Shown here: piece by piece, positions 8,120 to 15,664 of the stretch
How positions within the stretch are numbered: position 1 is the first letter of the stretch
Layout: each line of letters starts with the position of its first letter
Source of the DNA: Xanthomarina sp. F1114
GTDB taxonomy: Bacteria > Bacteroidota > Bacteroidia > Flavobacteriales > Flavobacteriaceae
Assembly: GCF_026410255.1 (NCBI RefSeq)
Contig: NZ_JAPMLL010000018.1
Location: 1 to 49,594 of the forward strand
Length of the DNA stretch: 49,594 nucleotides
Reading direction: 5' to 3'
Notes under the pieces: model-generated
The model's database searches: none
What the model was told of the DNA's origin: nothing
The model's input: the letters and a program-made list of their open reading frames with translations, nothing else
Translations under genes and position numbers: made by a program

Positions 8120-10215
8120 GTAAGCAAATAAATGTCGCCTTAATAGGGAATCCAAACACTGGTAAAACTTCAGTTTTTAATGCCTTAACAGGATTAAACC
8201 AGAAGGTTGGAAATTACCCTGGAATAACTGTAGAAAAAAAAGAAGGAATTTGTAAACTACCTCGTGGAGTAAAAGCCCATATTATAGATTTACCGGGAAC
8301 TTATAGCTTAAACGCATCTTCTTTAGATGAGAATGTGGTTATAGAATTACTTTTAAATAAAAACGACAAAGACTTTCCTGATGTTGCAGTAGTTATAAGC
8401 GATGTAGAAAATTTAAAAAGAAATTTACTATTATTTACTCAAATTAAAGATTTAGAAATACCTGTTATTCTTGCTATTAATATGGCAGACAGAATGAAAT
8501 ACAAAGGTATTTCTTTAGATATTCCTTATTTAGAAGCTAAACTTGACACTAAGATTGCTTTAATCAGTACCAGGAAAAATAGCGGAATTGAGAATTTAAA
8601 AGAATTAATTTTCAATTATAGAGATCTTTCTATTTCTCCTTGTTTAAATGCTTCAGAAATTGATAAAAAATATTTCGAAGACTTACAAAATGTATTCCCA
8701 AATCAGTCATTATATAAACTTTGGCTGGTTATTACACAAGATGTTAACTTTGGAAAAACGAATAGAAAAGAATTTGACGCCGTTGAAGATTTTAAAACAA
8801 AATCTAAAGCCGATTTAAAAAGATTACAGCAAAAAGAAACTGTAAAACGCTACCAGTTTATAAATAACGTTTTAAAAAAGGGTCAGACTATCGACCTTAG
8901 CACTGCAAAGGATTTTCGTATAAAATTAGACAGAGTTTTAACTCATAAATTCTGGGGTTATGTCATCTTTTTACTTATTCTATTACTTATTTTTCAAGCC
9001 ATTTACGACTGGTCTGAAATACCTATGAACTTTATCGATACAAGTTTTGCATCTTTAAGCGAATGGGCAAAACACGCCTTGCCTGCTGGAACTTTTACCA
9101 ATTTATTATCTGAAGGAATTATTCCTGGTCTAGGTGGGATTGTTATATTTATTCCACAAATTGCTTTCCTATTCCTCTTTATTTCGGTTTTAGAAGAAAG
9201 TGGTTATATGAGTCGGGTGGTCTTTTTAATGGACCGAGGAATGAGACGTTTTGGACTAAGTGGAAAAAGTGTGGTCCCTTTAATTTCTGGAACTGCATGT
9301 GCCATTCCCGCTATTATGGCTACCAGAAATATTGAAAGCTGGAAAGAGCGATTAATAACCATTTTAGTTACTCCATTTACTACCTGCTCTGCAAGACTTC
9401 CGGTATATTTAATTATAATTGCTTTAGTTATTCCTGAAGGAAGTTTTCTAGGCATGAGTTATCAAGCATTAACTTTAATGCTACTTTATTTAATTGGCTT
9501 TGGAGCAGCTTTAATTTCTGCTATGATTTTAAATAAGATTTTAAAATTTAAAAGCAAGTCGTTTTTTGTGGTAGAAATGCCAAATTACAAACTACCTCTA
9601 ATTAAAAATGTTGCTATAACTGTAATTGAAAAAACGAAAGCTTTTGTTTTTGGTGCAGGAAAAATAATCTTAGCTATTTCAATAATTTTATGGTTTCTGG
9701 CATCTTATGGTCCTGGAGAAGAATTTAATAATGCCGAAGAAATAGTTACCGAAAAATTTGCCTCTCAAGATTTATCGGAAGAAGAATTAGAAAACGAAAT
9801 AGCTTCTCAAAAACTAGAATACTCTTTTATTGGATTAACAGGAAGAGCTATAGAACCTGCCATTAGACCTTTGGGATACGATTGGAAGATTGGGATTGCA
9901 CTTGTAACTTCTTTTGCTGCCAGAGAAGTATTTGTTGGAACTTTAGCAACTATCTACAGTGTAGGAAGTGACGAGGAAGAAACTATTAAAAACAGAATGG
10001 CCGGAGAAGTAAACCCGATCTTGGGTGGACCTTTATTTAATTTTGCTTCAGGAATTTCTTTATTACTGTTTTACGCTTTTGCCATGCAATGTATGAGTAC
10101 GCTTGCTATAGTTAAAAGTGAAACTAATAGTTGGAAATGGCCTATTTTACAACTAGTATTAATGAGTGCTTTTGCTTACGTGGTTGCACTAATTGCTTAT
10201 CAATTGTTGATTTAA
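8116..10215 (+). CDS. feoB: FeoB ferrous iron transporter
   Basis: This 699-residue inner-membrane Fe(II) importer has an N-terminal G domain. G1 is GNPNTGKTS at residues 11-19, G3 is DLPGTY near 58-63, and G4 is NMAD. A helical guanine-dissociation-inhibitor region follows, then the polytopic core from about residue 275. Conserved core segments include SGTACAIPAIMATR and TPFTTCSARLPVY, which carry the Cys residues linked to transport in FeoB. A late segment SFAAREVFVGTL is also typical. It overlaps feoA by 4 bases and is followed 30 bases later by a small FeoB-associated protein, so all three likely form one unit. Confidence 0.97.
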   Translation: MSKQINVALIGNPNTGKTSVFNALTGLNQKVGNYPGITVEKKEGICKLPRGVKAHIIDLPGTYSLNASSLDENVVIELLLNKNDKDFPDVAVVISDVENLKRNLLLFTQIKDLEIPVILAINMADRMKYKGISLDIPYLEAKLDTKIALISTRKNSGIENLKELIFNYRDLSISPCLNASEIDKKYFEDLQNVFPNQSLYKLWLVITQDVNFGKTNRKEFDAVEDFKTKSKADLKRLQQKETVKRYQFINNVLKKGQTIDLSTAKDFRIKLDRVLTHKFWGYVIFLLILLLIFQAIYDWSEIPMNFIDTSFASLSEWAKHALPAGTFTNLLSEGIIPGLGGIVIFIPQIAFLFLFISVLEESGYMSRVVFLMDRGMRRFGLSGKSVVPLISGTACAIPAIMATRNIESWKERLITILVTPFTTCSARLPVYLIIIALVIPEGSFLGMSYQALTLMLLYLIGFGAALISAMILNKILKFKSKSFFVVEMPNYKLPLIKNVAITVIEKTKAFVFGAGKIILAISIILWFLASYGPGEEFNNAEEIVTEKFASQDLSEEELENEIASQKLEYSFIGLTGRAIEPAIRPLGYDWKIGIALVTSFAAREVFVGTLATIYSVGSDEEETIKNRMAGEVNPILGGPLFNFASGISLLLFYAFAMQCMSTLAIVKSETNSWKWPILQLVLMSAFAYVVALIAYQLLI

Positions 10216-10245
10216 GGTTTTAATATAAATTTCGACTAACAGATT

Positions 10246-10383
10246 ATGAACGATCTTCTACAAAATATTTTAGCTTTTTCAGCACTTTTTATTGCTGTAG
10301 CTTTTTTGGTGAAGAAATTCTTTTGGAAAAAATCGAAATCTAAGAAAGGAATCAAGCCACACGATTGCGATAACTGTCACTAA
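10246..10383 (+). CDS. FeoB-associated Cys-rich small membrane protein
   Basis: This is a 45-residue frame beginning with MNDLLQNILAFSALFIAV. It has one membrane helix (residues ~5-22), a very basic linker (KKFFWKKSKSKK) and a terminal HDCDNCH. The Cys-x2-Cys flanked by His at the C-terminus, after a single helix and directly behind feoB, matches the FeoB-associated Cys-rich protein family. It is a positional and structural analogue of FeoC-like small Feo partners. The CDNC end may bind iron or receive it at the cytoplasmic side; this is inferred. It ends 4 bases before the stop of the convergent next gene. Confidence 0.85.
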   Translation: MNDLLQNILAFSALFIAVAFLVKKFFWKKSKSKKGIKPHDCDNCH

Positions 10384-10387
10384 ATAA

Positions 10388-10819
10388 TTATTCCTTTTTA
10401 ACAATTTCTAATAGAAGGTAATATGCCTCTTTCTTAAGTTTTTTCTTTGAATTTAAATTGGGTAAAACTTTAAGTGCTGTTATTGTAGTTGTTTCTGAAG
10501 AGAATAGATTAAATAGTTTTTTATCTTGTCTTTTTCCTGGCTGAAAAATCAACTTTTTTTGTTCGCGTAAAGTCCCATTTTCAATAATATCTACCAATAC
10601 GGTAGCTTCGCCTGCCCAAACACAAGTAATATCCTCGGGGCAACGAGAATCAGCTAAAACATCAGAAAACTTTATTTGAACATCTTCTATATGATAGGTT
10701 TTTCCTAGAAATAATTTTGCTACAATCTTTGGAGTCTCTACTTTTAGATAGGTAGAATCTTGAGCAAAAGTTATTAGAGTACTTAAAAAACATAAAAGAA
10801 ATACACCCTGCTTCGCCAT
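10388..10819 (-). CDS. Secreted protein with DSRCP-CxWAG motif, function unknown
   Basis: This 143-residue protein has a signal peptide (residues 1-20, ending LITFAQ). The core motif is LADSRCPEDITCVWAGEA, containing Cys60 and Cys66, the only cysteines of the mature part, which could form a disulfide. This motif recurs in uncharacterised exported Bacteroidota proteins; I do not know a demonstrated function. The predicted mature chain is mostly beta with a basic C-terminal end (KKKLKKEAYYLLLEIVKKE). It lies between feoAB and a metal-dependent regulator gene on the same strand as the regulator, 39 bases after it. Co-transcription and a link to metal handling are possible but unproven. Confidence 0.75.
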   Translation of the reverse strand: MAKQGVFLLCFLSTLITFAQDSTYLKVETPKIVAKLFLGKTYHIEDVQIKFSDVLADSRCPEDITCVWAGEATVLVDIIENGTLREQKKLIFQPGKRQDKKLFNLFSSETTTITALKVLPNLNSKKKLKKEAYYLLLEIVKKE

Positions 10820-10858
10820 ATTATAAATTTAAATTATTTACCATAAACATCCAGTAAA

Positions 10859-11515
10859 TTATACCTTCTGGATGTATAAGTTTTGTGCCACGCTGTTGGA
10901 AACTACCATCTCAAGTCCGTTCACTTTAATTTTTATCGAACTGTCAAACGCTTCTTTATGTAATACTTCAATTTTCGTTCCAAGTTCAATTTTATTGTTG
11001 TTTAAGTATTGCAAAAACTTAGAAGAACTATCATTCACTCCAACACAGTTATAAGTTTCGTTAACTTGAGCCTGAGCCAACATTATTTTATCTATAAAGG
11101 TAAAATCGCCATGTTTATCTGGAATCGGATCGCCATGTGGATCATGAGTTGGATGTCCTAAAAATGCATCTAATTTATCTATCAATTTTTGAGATTTTAT
11201 ATGCTCTAACTGCTCGGCCAATTCATGAACCTCATCCCATGAAAAATGTAATTTATCTACTAAAAACACCTCCCAAAGCCTATGTTTTCTAATCACGTTA
11301 ATAGCAATCGTACTACCAGATTCGGTAAGTATGGCGCCTTGATATTTTTTATAATCTACATAGTTTTTTTCGGCTAGCTTCTTAACCATATCTGTTGCAG
11401 ACGAAGCTTTTGTACGCATAGCTTCTGCCAATGCATTAGTGCTTACCATTTCTTTACCATGTTTACTTAAATGGTAAATGGCCTTTATATAATTTTCTTC
11501 TGTTAGAGTTATCAT
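10859..11515 (-). CDS. DtxR/MntR family metal-dependent transcriptional regulator
   Basis: This is a 218-residue regulator. The N-terminal winged helix (residues ~1-70) is followed by the dimerisation/metal-binding domain. A C-terminal SH3-like FeoA domain begins near residue 140 and ends in NLYIQKV. Candidate metal ligands are His78, Glu82, His97, Glu101, Glu104 and His105. The selectivity position before Tyr9 is Asn8, whereas MntR has Asp and IdeR/DtxR has Met; the MntR Glu11 position is Lys. The ATG at 11515 was preferred because the family fold begins there; an in-frame ATG at 11548 adds 11 unrelated residues downstream of the likely promoter. The divergent receptor/TroABCD genes are the probable target, through a palindrome at 11558-11591. 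Confidence 0.9.
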   Translation of the reverse strand: MITLTEENYIKAIYHLSKHGKEMVSTNALAEAMRTKASSATDMVKKLAEKNYVDYKKYQGAILTESGSTIAINVIRKHRLWEVFLVDKLHFSWDEVHELAEQLEHIKSQKLIDKLDAFLGHPTHDPHGDPIPDKHGDFTFIDKIMLAQAQVNETYNCVGVNDSSSKFLQYLNNNKIELGTKIEVLHKEAFDSSIKIKVNGLEMVVSNSVAQNLYIQKV

Positions 11516-11534
11516 CTTAAAATTTAAATACGAA

Positions 11535-11542
11535 CAAATATA
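11535..11542 (-). promoter_or_regulatory. Candidate -7 promoter element for the DtxR/MntR-type regulator
   Basis: The minus strand reads TATATTTG (TAnnTTTG), 19 bases before the ATG at 11515. A TTTG at 11557-11560 on the same strand could be its upstream element; it overlaps the edge of the palindrome, so a bound regulator could block its own promoter. Confidence 0.5.
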
Positions 11543-11557
11543 AAACAATTAAATAAC

Positions 11558-11591
11558 AAATATATTTTTAGTCTGTTCTAAAAATATATTT
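11558..11591. promoter_or_regulatory. 34-bp perfect palindrome, candidate metal-regulator operator
   Basis: Two 14-base arms, AAATATATTTTTAG and CTAAAAATATATTT, are perfect inverted repeats around a 6-base spacer TCTGTT. The inner TTAG...CTAA polarity resembles DtxR-type operators. The site lies between the divergent regulator and TonB-receptor genes, touches the receptor -7 element and reaches the upstream element of the regulator promoter. That is where a repressor of both genes would be expected. Regulator binding is inferred. Confidence 0.7.
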
Positions 11592-11598
11592 ACCTTTG
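11591..11598 (+). promoter_or_regulatory. Candidate -7 promoter element for the TonB-dependent receptor
   Basis: TACCTTTG matches TAnnTTTG, 17 bases before the receptor ATG. Its first base is the last base of the palindrome at 11558-11591. Confidence 0.55.
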
Positions 11599-11615
11599 CA
11601 AAAAATATACTTAAC

Positions 11616-13865
11616 ATGAGGCTAATTTACTTTTTTATATTCATTCCGTTTGGATTAATTGCTCAAGAAAACTTTAGTGTTTCTGGTACTGTTACAAGCA
11701 GTAATGAAACACTCCCTTTTGCTAGTGTTTATTTAGAGAACACCATAAAAGGAACTACTACAAACGACAATGGGAAGTATCTAATTGAAAATCTTAGTCC
11801 AGGAACTTACCAGATAATAGCTTCATTCACTGGATACAATACAGTTAAAAAAGAAATAACAATAACAGATAAAGATCTTCGTGTTAATTTTAACCTAGAA
11901 AGTGGCGAATCTTTAAACGAAATTACCATTACGGGAACCTTAAAAGCAGTTTCTAGATTAGAAAGTCCGGTGCCCGTGGAAGTTTATACACCCACTTTTT
12001 TAAAAAAAAATCCAACTCCTAATATTTTTGAAGCGCTTCAAAACGTGAACGGTGTTAGACCACAATTAAATTGCAATGTTTGTAATACTGGAGATATTCA
12101 TATTAATGGTTTAGAAGGTCCTTATACCTTAGTTTTAATCGATGGAATGCCAATTGTAAGCGGTTTATCTACTGTTTACGGTCTTTCTGGAATTCCAAAC
12201 TCTCTTATTGAGCAAGTAGAAATTGTAAAAGGTCCAGCTTCATCACTGTATGGGAGTGAAGCTGTTGGAGGCCTCATTAATATTATTACAAAACTACCTG
12301 AAAACGCACCTGTATTCTCGGCCGACGCCTTTATTACAGGTTGGGGAGAATTAAATGTAGATGCTGGATTTAAAGCTCAAATAAGCGATAAAACGTCACT
12401 GTTAGTTGGTGCCAATTATTTTAATTACAGCAATCCCATAGATAATAACAATGACAATTTCACCGATGTTACACTACAAGATCGCATTTCTATTTTTCAA
12501 AAATGGAATTTTCAACGCGAAAATAACAGATTGTTTTCTTTAGCAGGAAGATATTTTTATGAAGATCGATGGGGAGGAGAAATGCAATGGAACCCAAGTT
12601 TTAGAGGTGGTAATGAAGTTTATGGCGAAAGTATCTATACGTCCAGATATGAAATACTTGGTAACTACCAACTTCCAATTATCGAGCGTATAAACTTCCA
12701 GTTTTCATATTCAGATCACGATCAAAATTCTGCTTATGGAGACACCTTTTATATGGCCCAGCAACGTATTGCTTTTGGTCAGTTTATATGGGATAAACAG
12801 CTAAATAACCACGATCTCTTATTTGGTACGGCCTTGCGCTACAACTACTATAACGATAATACTACAGCCACAGTTATAGCCGATGAAATAGTTATTCCTT
12901 CACTTTTTATTCAAGATGAAATTGCTTTCAATACAAAGCAAAGCCTGTTACTTGGCTTGCGTTACGACTATGACAAACGTCATGGTTCAATTTTTACCCC
13001 ACGGATTGCATACAGATTTAAACCAACCGAAAACGATATTATCCGATTAAACGCTGGAACAGGATTTAGAGTGGTTAATCTATTTACAGAGGAACATGCT
13101 GCTCTTACCGGAGCTAGAGATGTAATAATTGAGGAGGAACTAAAACCTGAAGAGTCTTATAATATTAATTTAAACTATCTCAAAAAATTATATACCACAA
13201 GTGGCATGCATTTTACTTTCGATACTTCTGCTTGGTACACCTATTTTACCAATGCCATTATTCCTGATTACGACACCAATCCCAACCAGATAATCTACGC
13301 TAATTTGGATGGGTATTCCGTTTCTAAAGGTATTAGTTTTAATGTAGATGCTGTTTTTGCAAGTGGAATCCGTGCTTCTATTGGTGCTACTTTCCAAGAT
13401 GTTTCTCAAACTATAGATGGTGAAAAAGTGAAGCAAATGTTAACTGAGCAGTATTCGGGAGTTTGGTCGCTTTCATATAAAAACTATCCAACAAATATAA
13501 CCATAGATTATACGGGAAACCTTTTCGGACCTATGCGCCTACCTTTGCTTAGCGACTTAGACCCTCGACAAGAATATTCTCCGGTTTGGAGTATTCAAAA
13601 CATACAATTTACTTATGATGGTTTTGAAAAATTTGAAATATATGCAGGCGTAAAAAACCTATTAAATTGGACACCTAACAAAGGAAATCCGTTTATTATT
13701 GCAAGAGCAGATGATCCTTTCGATGAAAATGTTGTTTTCGATTCCAATGGAGACGTTGTTGCAACCCCAGATAATCCGTATGCCTTAACTTTTGATCCCA
13801 GTTATGTATATGGCCCTAACCAAGGCATCCGTTTATTCTTTGGACTTAGGTATCATCTTTTCTAA
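11616..13865 (+). CDS. TonB-dependent outer membrane receptor, probable metal or metal-chelate importer
   Basis: This 749-residue receptor starts with a signal peptide (residues 1-16, ending LIAQ). A CarboxypepD-regulatory-like beta domain covers about 18-95 (VSGTVTSSNETLPFASVYLEN). The plug domain covers about 110-225 and the 22-strand barrel runs to the C-terminal LFFGLRYHLF. The plug carries LNCNVCNTGDIHINGLEG, a Cys-x2-Cys not typical of generic SusC-like receptors, and the usual plug motif VEIVKGPASSLYGSEAVGG. The gene is divergent from a DtxR/MntR-type regulator and 45 bases upstream of a TroABCD-type metal ABC importer. A role in outer-membrane uptake of Mn, Fe or Zn for that importer is inferred from context. 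Confidence 0.88.
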   Translation: MRLIYFFIFIPFGLIAQENFSVSGTVTSSNETLPFASVYLENTIKGTTTNDNGKYLIENLSPGTYQIIASFTGYNTVKKEITITDKDLRVNFNLESGESLNEITITGTLKAVSRLESPVPVEVYTPTFLKKNPTPNIFEALQNVNGVRPQLNCNVCNTGDIHINGLEGPYTLVLIDGMPIVSGLSTVYGLSGIPNSLIEQVEIVKGPASSLYGSEAVGGLINIITKLPENAPVFSADAFITGWGELNVDAGFKAQISDKTSLLVGANYFNYSNPIDNNNDNFTDVTLQDRISIFQKWNFQRENNRLFSLAGRYFYEDRWGGEMQWNPSFRGGNEVYGESIYTSRYEILGNYQLPIIERINFQFSYSDHDQNSAYGDTFYMAQQRIAFGQFIWDKQLNNHDLLFGTALRYNYYNDNTTATVIADEIVIPSLFIQDEIAFNTKQSLLLGLRYDYDKRHGSIFTPRIAYRFKPTENDIIRLNAGTGFRVVNLFTEEHAALTGARDVIIEEELKPEESYNINLNYLKKLYTTSGMHFTFDTSAWYTYFTNAIIPDYDTNPNQIIYANLDGYSVSKGISFNVDAVFASGIRASIGATFQDVSQTIDGEKVKQMLTEQYSGVWSLSYKNYPTNITIDYTGNLFGPMRLPLLSDLDPRQEYSPVWSIQNIQFTYDGFEKFEIYAGVKNLLNWTPNKGNPFIIARADDPFDENVVFDSNGDVVATPDNPYALTFDPSYVYGPNQGIRLFFGLRYHLF

Positions 13866-13892
13866 AAAACAGTCATTTTTTTAGTAACTTCG
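13862..13892 (+). promoter_or_regulatory. Hairpin and promoter-like element between receptor and troA-like genes
   Basis: CTAAAAAA (13862-13869) and TTTTTTAG (13877-13884) are perfect inverted arms around 7 bases. They are followed immediately by TAACTTCG (13885-13892), a near-match to the -7 consensus. It may be a weak terminator of the receptor gene, or an operator-promoter giving troA its own regulated start. The arms resemble the palindrome upstream of the receptor but with opposite polarity. Confidence 0.4.
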
Positions 13893-13910
13893 CAATAAAT
13901 ATTTAGATGT

Positions 13911-14822
13911 ATGAAAAAAATAGTTTTTAGTCTGTTATTGTTCACAGTTTTATTCAATTGTAAAAACACAAAAGAGGATAACGGAAAACTAAACATTGTA
14001 ACTACAACTACTATGATTACCGATCTGGTTAGTAATGTTGGAGGCGATAAAATAAATATTCAGGGATTAATGGGATCAGGAGTCGATCCGCATCTTTACA
14101 AAGCGAGTGAAGGCGACGTTTCTAAATTAGCAAATGCCGACATGATATTTTATGGCGGGTTACATTTAGAAGGAAAATTAGTTGAAGTTTTCGAAAAAAT
14201 GCGTCACCAAAATATTAAAACTATTGCCGTTTCTGATGCTTTAGATCAAAGCAGGCTTATTTCTTCAGAGAGTTTTACTGGAAATTACGACCCTCATATA
14301 TGGTTTAATGTCGATTATTGGATTCAAATTACTCAATATGTTGCAGAAAGTTTATCGGAAGCAAACCCTGAAAATAAAGCGTTTTATGAGGCTAATGCAA
14401 AAACCTATTTAGAAAAATTACTTGTTTTAAAAGAAAATTTACAAGCAACCATAGAAACTCTTCCACAAGATAAACGTATTTTAGTAACTGCCCACGATGC
14501 CTTTAATTACTTTGGGAAAGCCTTCGGATTCGAAGTTGTAGGCTTACAAGGTCTTTCTACAGCAACAGAAGCTGGAGTTCAAGATGTTCAAAAACTTGCT
14601 GCCTTTATTATTGATAAACAAGTTAAAGCCATTTTTGTTGAAAGCTCTGTTCCTAAACGAACTATCGAAGCCCTTCAAGCTGCAGTAATATCTAAAAAAC
14701 ATGACGTGGCTATTGGAGGCACTTTGTATTCCGATGCACTAGGAAACGCTGGAACTCTTGAAGGCACATATATTGGCATGTTTGAGTACAATGTAAATAC
14801 CATTGTAGATGCCTTGAAATAA
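13911..14822 (+). CDS. TroA-like metal ABC transporter substrate-binding lipoprotein
   Basis: This 303-residue cluster A-I binding protein has a lipoprotein signal (LLFTVLFNCKNT, lipid attachment at the Cys). Metal ligands align with TroA: His61 (GVDPHLY), His129 (DPHIWF), His195 (TAHDAF) and Asp275 (YSDALG). His rather than Glu at the third position fits the TroA/ZnuA group more than the PsaA-type Mn proteins; TroA itself binds Zn and Mn. The long His-rich loop of ZnuA is absent. It is followed by ATPase and two permease genes in TroABCD order and preceded by a TonB receptor. Mn, Zn or Fe specificity is not resolved. Confidence 0.92.
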   Translation: MKKIVFSLLLFTVLFNCKNTKEDNGKLNIVTTTTMITDLVSNVGGDKINIQGLMGSGVDPHLYKASEGDVSKLANADMIFYGGLHLEGKLVEVFEKMRHQNIKTIAVSDALDQSRLISSESFTGNYDPHIWFNVDYWIQITQYVAESLSEANPENKAFYEANAKTYLEKLLVLKENLQATIETLPQDKRILVTAHDAFNYFGKAFGFEVVGLQGLSTATEAGVQDVQKLAAFIIDKQVKAIFVESSVPKRTIEALQAAVISKKHDVAIGGTLYSDALGNAGTLEGTYIGMFEYNVNTIVDALK

Positions 14823-14890
14823 GCGATCTAACTATTCAGGAATTTCCTTAAAGACTAGTAAATGATGAAAACGACTAAAACAAAAACTAG

Positions 14891-15664
14891 GTGAGCGAAA
14901 TAAAAATTCAAGAAAAAACTTCTGTTTCCGAACACAAGATGGCGGTTCAAGTAGACGATTTAACAGTTGCCTATAACTATAAACCCGTACTTTGGGATAT
15001 CGATTTAGAAATTCCAGAAGGGGTTCTTATGGCTATTGTTGGTCCAAATGGTGCCGGAAAATCCACCTTAATAAAAGCCATTCTAGGAATATTAAAACCT
15101 ATTGCTGGAAGCGTAACTATCTACGGGAAACCTTATGACGAGCAGCGAAAACTAGTAGCTTATGTACCACAAAAAGGAAGTGTAGATTGGGATTTCCCAA
15201 CCACGGCATTAGATGTTGTAATGATGGGAACTTATGGCAGTTTAGGTTGGATTAAACGTCCGGGACTAAAAGAGAAAAAAGCCTCGCTCGAAGCTTTGGA
15301 GAAAGTTGGTATGTTAGCTTTTAAAAATAGACAAATCAGTCAGCTTTCAGGTGGACAGCAACAACGTATATTTTTAGCCCGTGCTCTGGTTCAAGATGCC
15401 TCTATTTATTTTATGGACGAACCTTTTCAAGGAGTTGATGCTACCACAGAAATAGCTATCATTAATATTTTAAAAGAATTGCGTAAAGCTGGAAAAACAG
15501 TAATTGTAGTGCATCACGATTTACAAACCGTACCTGAATATTTTGATTGGGTTACTTTTTTAAATGTGAAGAAAATTGCTACTGGTCCAGTTAAAGATAT
15601 TTTTAACGACGATAACTTAACAAAAACCTACGGAATTAATTATAAAGTAAGCATTCAGGAGTAA
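14891..15664 (+). CDS. TroB-like metal ABC transporter ATPase
   Basis: This 257-residue ABC ATPase of the Mn/Zn/Fe chelate family has Walker [10 protein letters not shown], signature LSGGQQQR, Walker B IYFMDEP and the H-loop VVHHDL. The start used is GTG at 14891; an ATG at 14939 (MAVQVDD) begins exactly at the conserved fold and is a reasonable alternative. The stop overlaps the first permease start by one base (TAATG). It energises the import system formed with the two permeases and the TroA-like lipoprotein. Confidence 0.93.
   Translation: MSEIKIQEKTSVSEHKMAVQVDDLTVAYNYKPVLWDIDLEIPEGVLMAIVGPNGAGKSTLIKAILGILKPIAGSVTIYGKPYDEQRKLVAYVPQKGSVDWDFPTTALDVVMMGTYGSLGWIKRPGLKEKKASLEALEKVGMLAFKNRQISQLSGGQQQRIFLARALVQDASIYFMDEPFQGVDATTEIAIINILKELRKAGKTVIVVHHDLQTVPEYFDWVTFLNVKKIATGPVKDIFNDDNLTKTYGINYKVSIQE

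Noticed and set aside
10847-10875. Inverted repeat ACATCCAG/CTGGATGT at the end of the regulator gene
   Set aside because: The 13-base loop and the lack of a T-run make it a poor terminator, and it overlaps the coding end; possibly chance.
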